This document shows, piece after piece, positions 6,161 to 7,329 of a DNA stretch of 7,329 nucleotides. Position numbers and translations under genes: made by a program. The stretch is taken from positions 1-7,329 of the forward strand of contig JADHTP010000156.1 of the NCBI GenBank assembly GCA_016784945.1, in the 5' to 3' direction. Every line of letters starts with the position of its first letter. Within the stretch, counting starts at the first letter, position 1. The DNA comes from Deltaproteobacteria bacterium. Its GTDB lineage: Bacteria > Myxococcota_A > UBA9042 > DTJE01. The notes beneath the pieces were generated by a model, which was given only the letters and a program-made list of their open reading frames with translations, ran no database searches and was not told the origin of the DNA.

Positions 6161-6208
6161 TCAGGAGCGTGTCGCCCATTGCGATCTCAATGTCAGACAG
6201 GCTCCTGA
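6161..6208. other. Symmetric 48-nt hairpin between convergent genes
   Basis: Three nested stems are separated by symmetric internal loops. TCAGGAGC (6161-6168) pairs with GCTCCTGA (6201-6208), an opposed G/G follows, TGTC (6170-6173) pairs with GACA (6196-6199), a 3 x 3 internal loop follows, and CATTG (6177-6181) pairs with CAATG (6188-6192) around a 6-nt loop. This gives 17 base pairs in total. The outer stem ends exactly against the TAG (6211-6209) of the minus-strand gene. Neither side has a T-run, so a classical intrinsic terminator is unlikely. An mRNA-end stabiliser, bidirectional processing stem or small palindromic element fits better. Confidence 0.6.
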
Positions 6209-7329
6209 CTAGGGCCACACCTTCAGGCCCCCGTCGCCCACCCAGTCCGTGACGAGATCCAACTCCACCAGGGTCAGGCAGAACCCGTTGCCGGCGTCCT
6301 GGGTCGGGTCCCCGGTACAGCCCTTCCCGGATGGCATGGAACCGCTCTGGATCCGGGTCAGCATGCACTCATAGATCTTCTTGCCCGAGCACGAGGAGGC
6401 TGTCTTCTGGGTATCGAGCCAGGTGTCGGCCAGGCAGTCGCCGCTGGAACAGGGGGTCGGAGACTGGTGGCACGTCACGCATTTCGCCCCGAAGATGGGC
6501 TGGACGTCAGACCACAGGGTGGGCGGATTGCACACGTCGGGGCCCGCGACGCAGACACCGCCCTGGCAGGTGTCCCCATAGGTGCAGGGATCCCCGTCAT
6601 TGCAGATGAAACCCTCGGGCTTGGGACTCCACTGGGTGGTGCTGGTGGAAGGCGAGCACCACTCGCAGTTGTCGGCCGGGTTCACCGATGAATTGGGGAA
6701 ACAGGTCGAGGCGATATAGCACCACGTGGGCTTGAAGGGGTGGTCGCAACCGCCATCGCCGTCACAGAGGTCGTCGGTGCATTGGATGGCGTCAGGAAGG
6801 CAGACGTACGACGTCCCCACGCAGGTCCCGGCGGTGCACTGGTCGTCCTTGGTGCAGGCCTCCCCGTCGTCGCAGGGGCCGCTTTCGTTGAGCGCCAGGC
6901 AACCGCCACAGCAATCATTTTCGCCCTGGCAGTTGCAGGGCGTTCCCGTGCAGGTCACCTCCAGGCACTGGTCCCCCCCGGTCCCGGGGTCCCCGTCGTC
7001 GCAGGGGCTCTGGTCCGGAAGCGGGGTCCAGGCCAGGGCCGTTTTCGCCGCGTCACAGACCCGACAGCCCTCCGTGGGATCGAAGTCACCGTCTTCGAAG
7101 CATTCCCCTTCAATGAGGCACCAGCCGGTCTGCAGCGGATTGTCGCAGGACCCGTCGCCTCCGCACACGTCGTCGGTGCAGTCGGGGCCGTCCACGCAGG
7201 AGTAAGCCGTGCCCACGCAGAACCCCGCAACGCATTGGTCGTCCTTGGTGCAGGAATCCCCGTCATCGCATTCACCGCCTTCGTTGACGGGCAGGCAACC
7301 GTCGCAACAGGCACTGATGCCGGTGCAGG
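6209..7329 (-). CDS. Secreted Cys-rich repeat protein with C-terminal monohaem cytochrome c-like domain, 5' end outside window
   Basis: The frame is open from the right window edge to TAG at 6211-6209; the N-terminus and any signal peptide lie beyond it. GTG at 7216-7214 is an internal Val codon within a Cys module, not a start. The upstream part consists of Cys-rich modules of the 'CDDG..CTKDDQC..G.CVG' type found in large surface proteins of myxobacteria and relatives, repeated every 132 residues, plus a shorter final module (CNDGDPCTYGDTCQGGVC). The last about 100 residues switch to a class I-like cytochrome c fold signature: LWSDVQPIFGAKCVTCH, with haem-binding CxxCH encoded at 6481-6467, and SGSMP as a likely distal Met ligand. 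Four additional Cys flank that domain. It is probably exported and disulfide-rich, carrying one haem, with a redox or electron-transfer role inferred. It converges with the DUF3604 gene. Confidence 0.85.
   Translation of the reverse strand, partial: CTGISACCDGCLPVNEGGECDDGDSCTKDDQCVAGFCVGTAYSCVDGPDCTDDVCGGDGSCDNPLQTGWCLIEGECFEDGDFDPTEGCRVCDAAKTALAWTPLPDQSPCDDGDPGTGGDQCLEVTCTGTPCNCQGENDCCGGCLALNESGPCDDGEACTKDDQCTAGTCVGTSYVCLPDAIQCTDDLCDGDGGCDHPFKPTWCYIASTCFPNSSVNPADNCEWCSPSTSTTQWSPKPEGFICNDGDPCTYGDTCQGGVCVAGPDVCNPPTLWSDVQPIFGAKCVTCHQSPTPCSSGDCLADTWLDTQKTASSCSGKKIYECMLTRIQSGSMPSGKGCTGDPTQDAGNGFCLTLVELDLVTDWVGDGGLKVWP
6835..7316 (-). repeat. 396-bp coding repeat within the Cys-rich gene
   Basis: The sequence at 7231-7316 aligns without gaps to that at 6835-6920, offset exactly 396 bp (132 codons). 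An 18-base block starting GGTCGTCCTT is identical at 7237 and 6841. Similarity continues in the protein between copies with diverging spacer. This indicates in-frame module duplication. The second copy runs off the window, so the total copy number is unknown. Confidence 0.75.

Noticed and set aside
6161..6208. Integron attC site
   Set aside because: The hairpin is symmetric but lacks GTT/AAC core sites and extrahelical bases, and no integrase or cassette structure is seen.
7214..7216. GTG as the start of the Cys-rich cytochrome-like gene
   Set aside because: The same frame continues upstream with another matching Cys module to the window edge, so the codon is internal.

Overview
The window is GC-rich bacterial DNA (about 60-65% G+C, judged by eye) with dense, mostly conventional genes. 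No ribosomal RNA gene is present, so the lineage can only be inferred. Three features suggest the former Deltaproteobacteria (Desulfobacterota, Myxococcota, Bradymonadota or relatives): a TauE/SafE permease coupled to a two-helix partner protein, a DUF3604 lipoprotein, and a surface protein with cysteine-rich 'CDDG..CT' modules and a terminal haem site.

Layout. Positions 1-1228 (+) hold the 3' part of uvrC (nucleotide excision repair), cut by the window edge. A 157-bp intergenic region carries operator-like repeats, a leader hairpin and a strong ribosome binding site. A two-gene operon follows at 1386-3354 (+): a TauE/SafE-family permease, overlapped by 11 bp by a small two-helix membrane protein that is probably its partner. 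A short convergent gene (3371-3613, -) encodes a LiaF-like small membrane protein that looks damaged at both ends.

Positions 3614-4134 form a scar. It begins with a 7-bp tandem repeat array and a candidate promoter. These are followed by what reads as a collapsed glutamate synthase locus: a few residues of the GltB N-terminus, an internal GltB piece, then in another frame the last 41 codons of GltD. The intact gltBD pair would be about 6 kb; here about 330 bp remain. The GltD stop codon overlaps the start of the next gene by ATGA.

Positions 4131-6071 (+) encode a large DUF3604 (PHP-like, probably metal-dependent) lipoprotein. The gap at 6072-6208 contains a second, degenerate heptamer array and an unusually regular 48-nt hairpin that abuts the stop codon of the convergent gene. 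That last gene (6209 to beyond 7329, -) encodes a secreted cysteine-rich repeat protein ending in a monohaem cytochrome c-like domain.

The most notable points are the gltBD remnant with its apparently retained promoter and coupling to the DUF3604 gene, two different heptamer arrays, the symmetric hairpin, the damaged LiaF-like gene, and the permease plus two-helix partner pair of unknown substrate. No CRISPR array, tRNA, rRNA, transposase or phage gene was seen.
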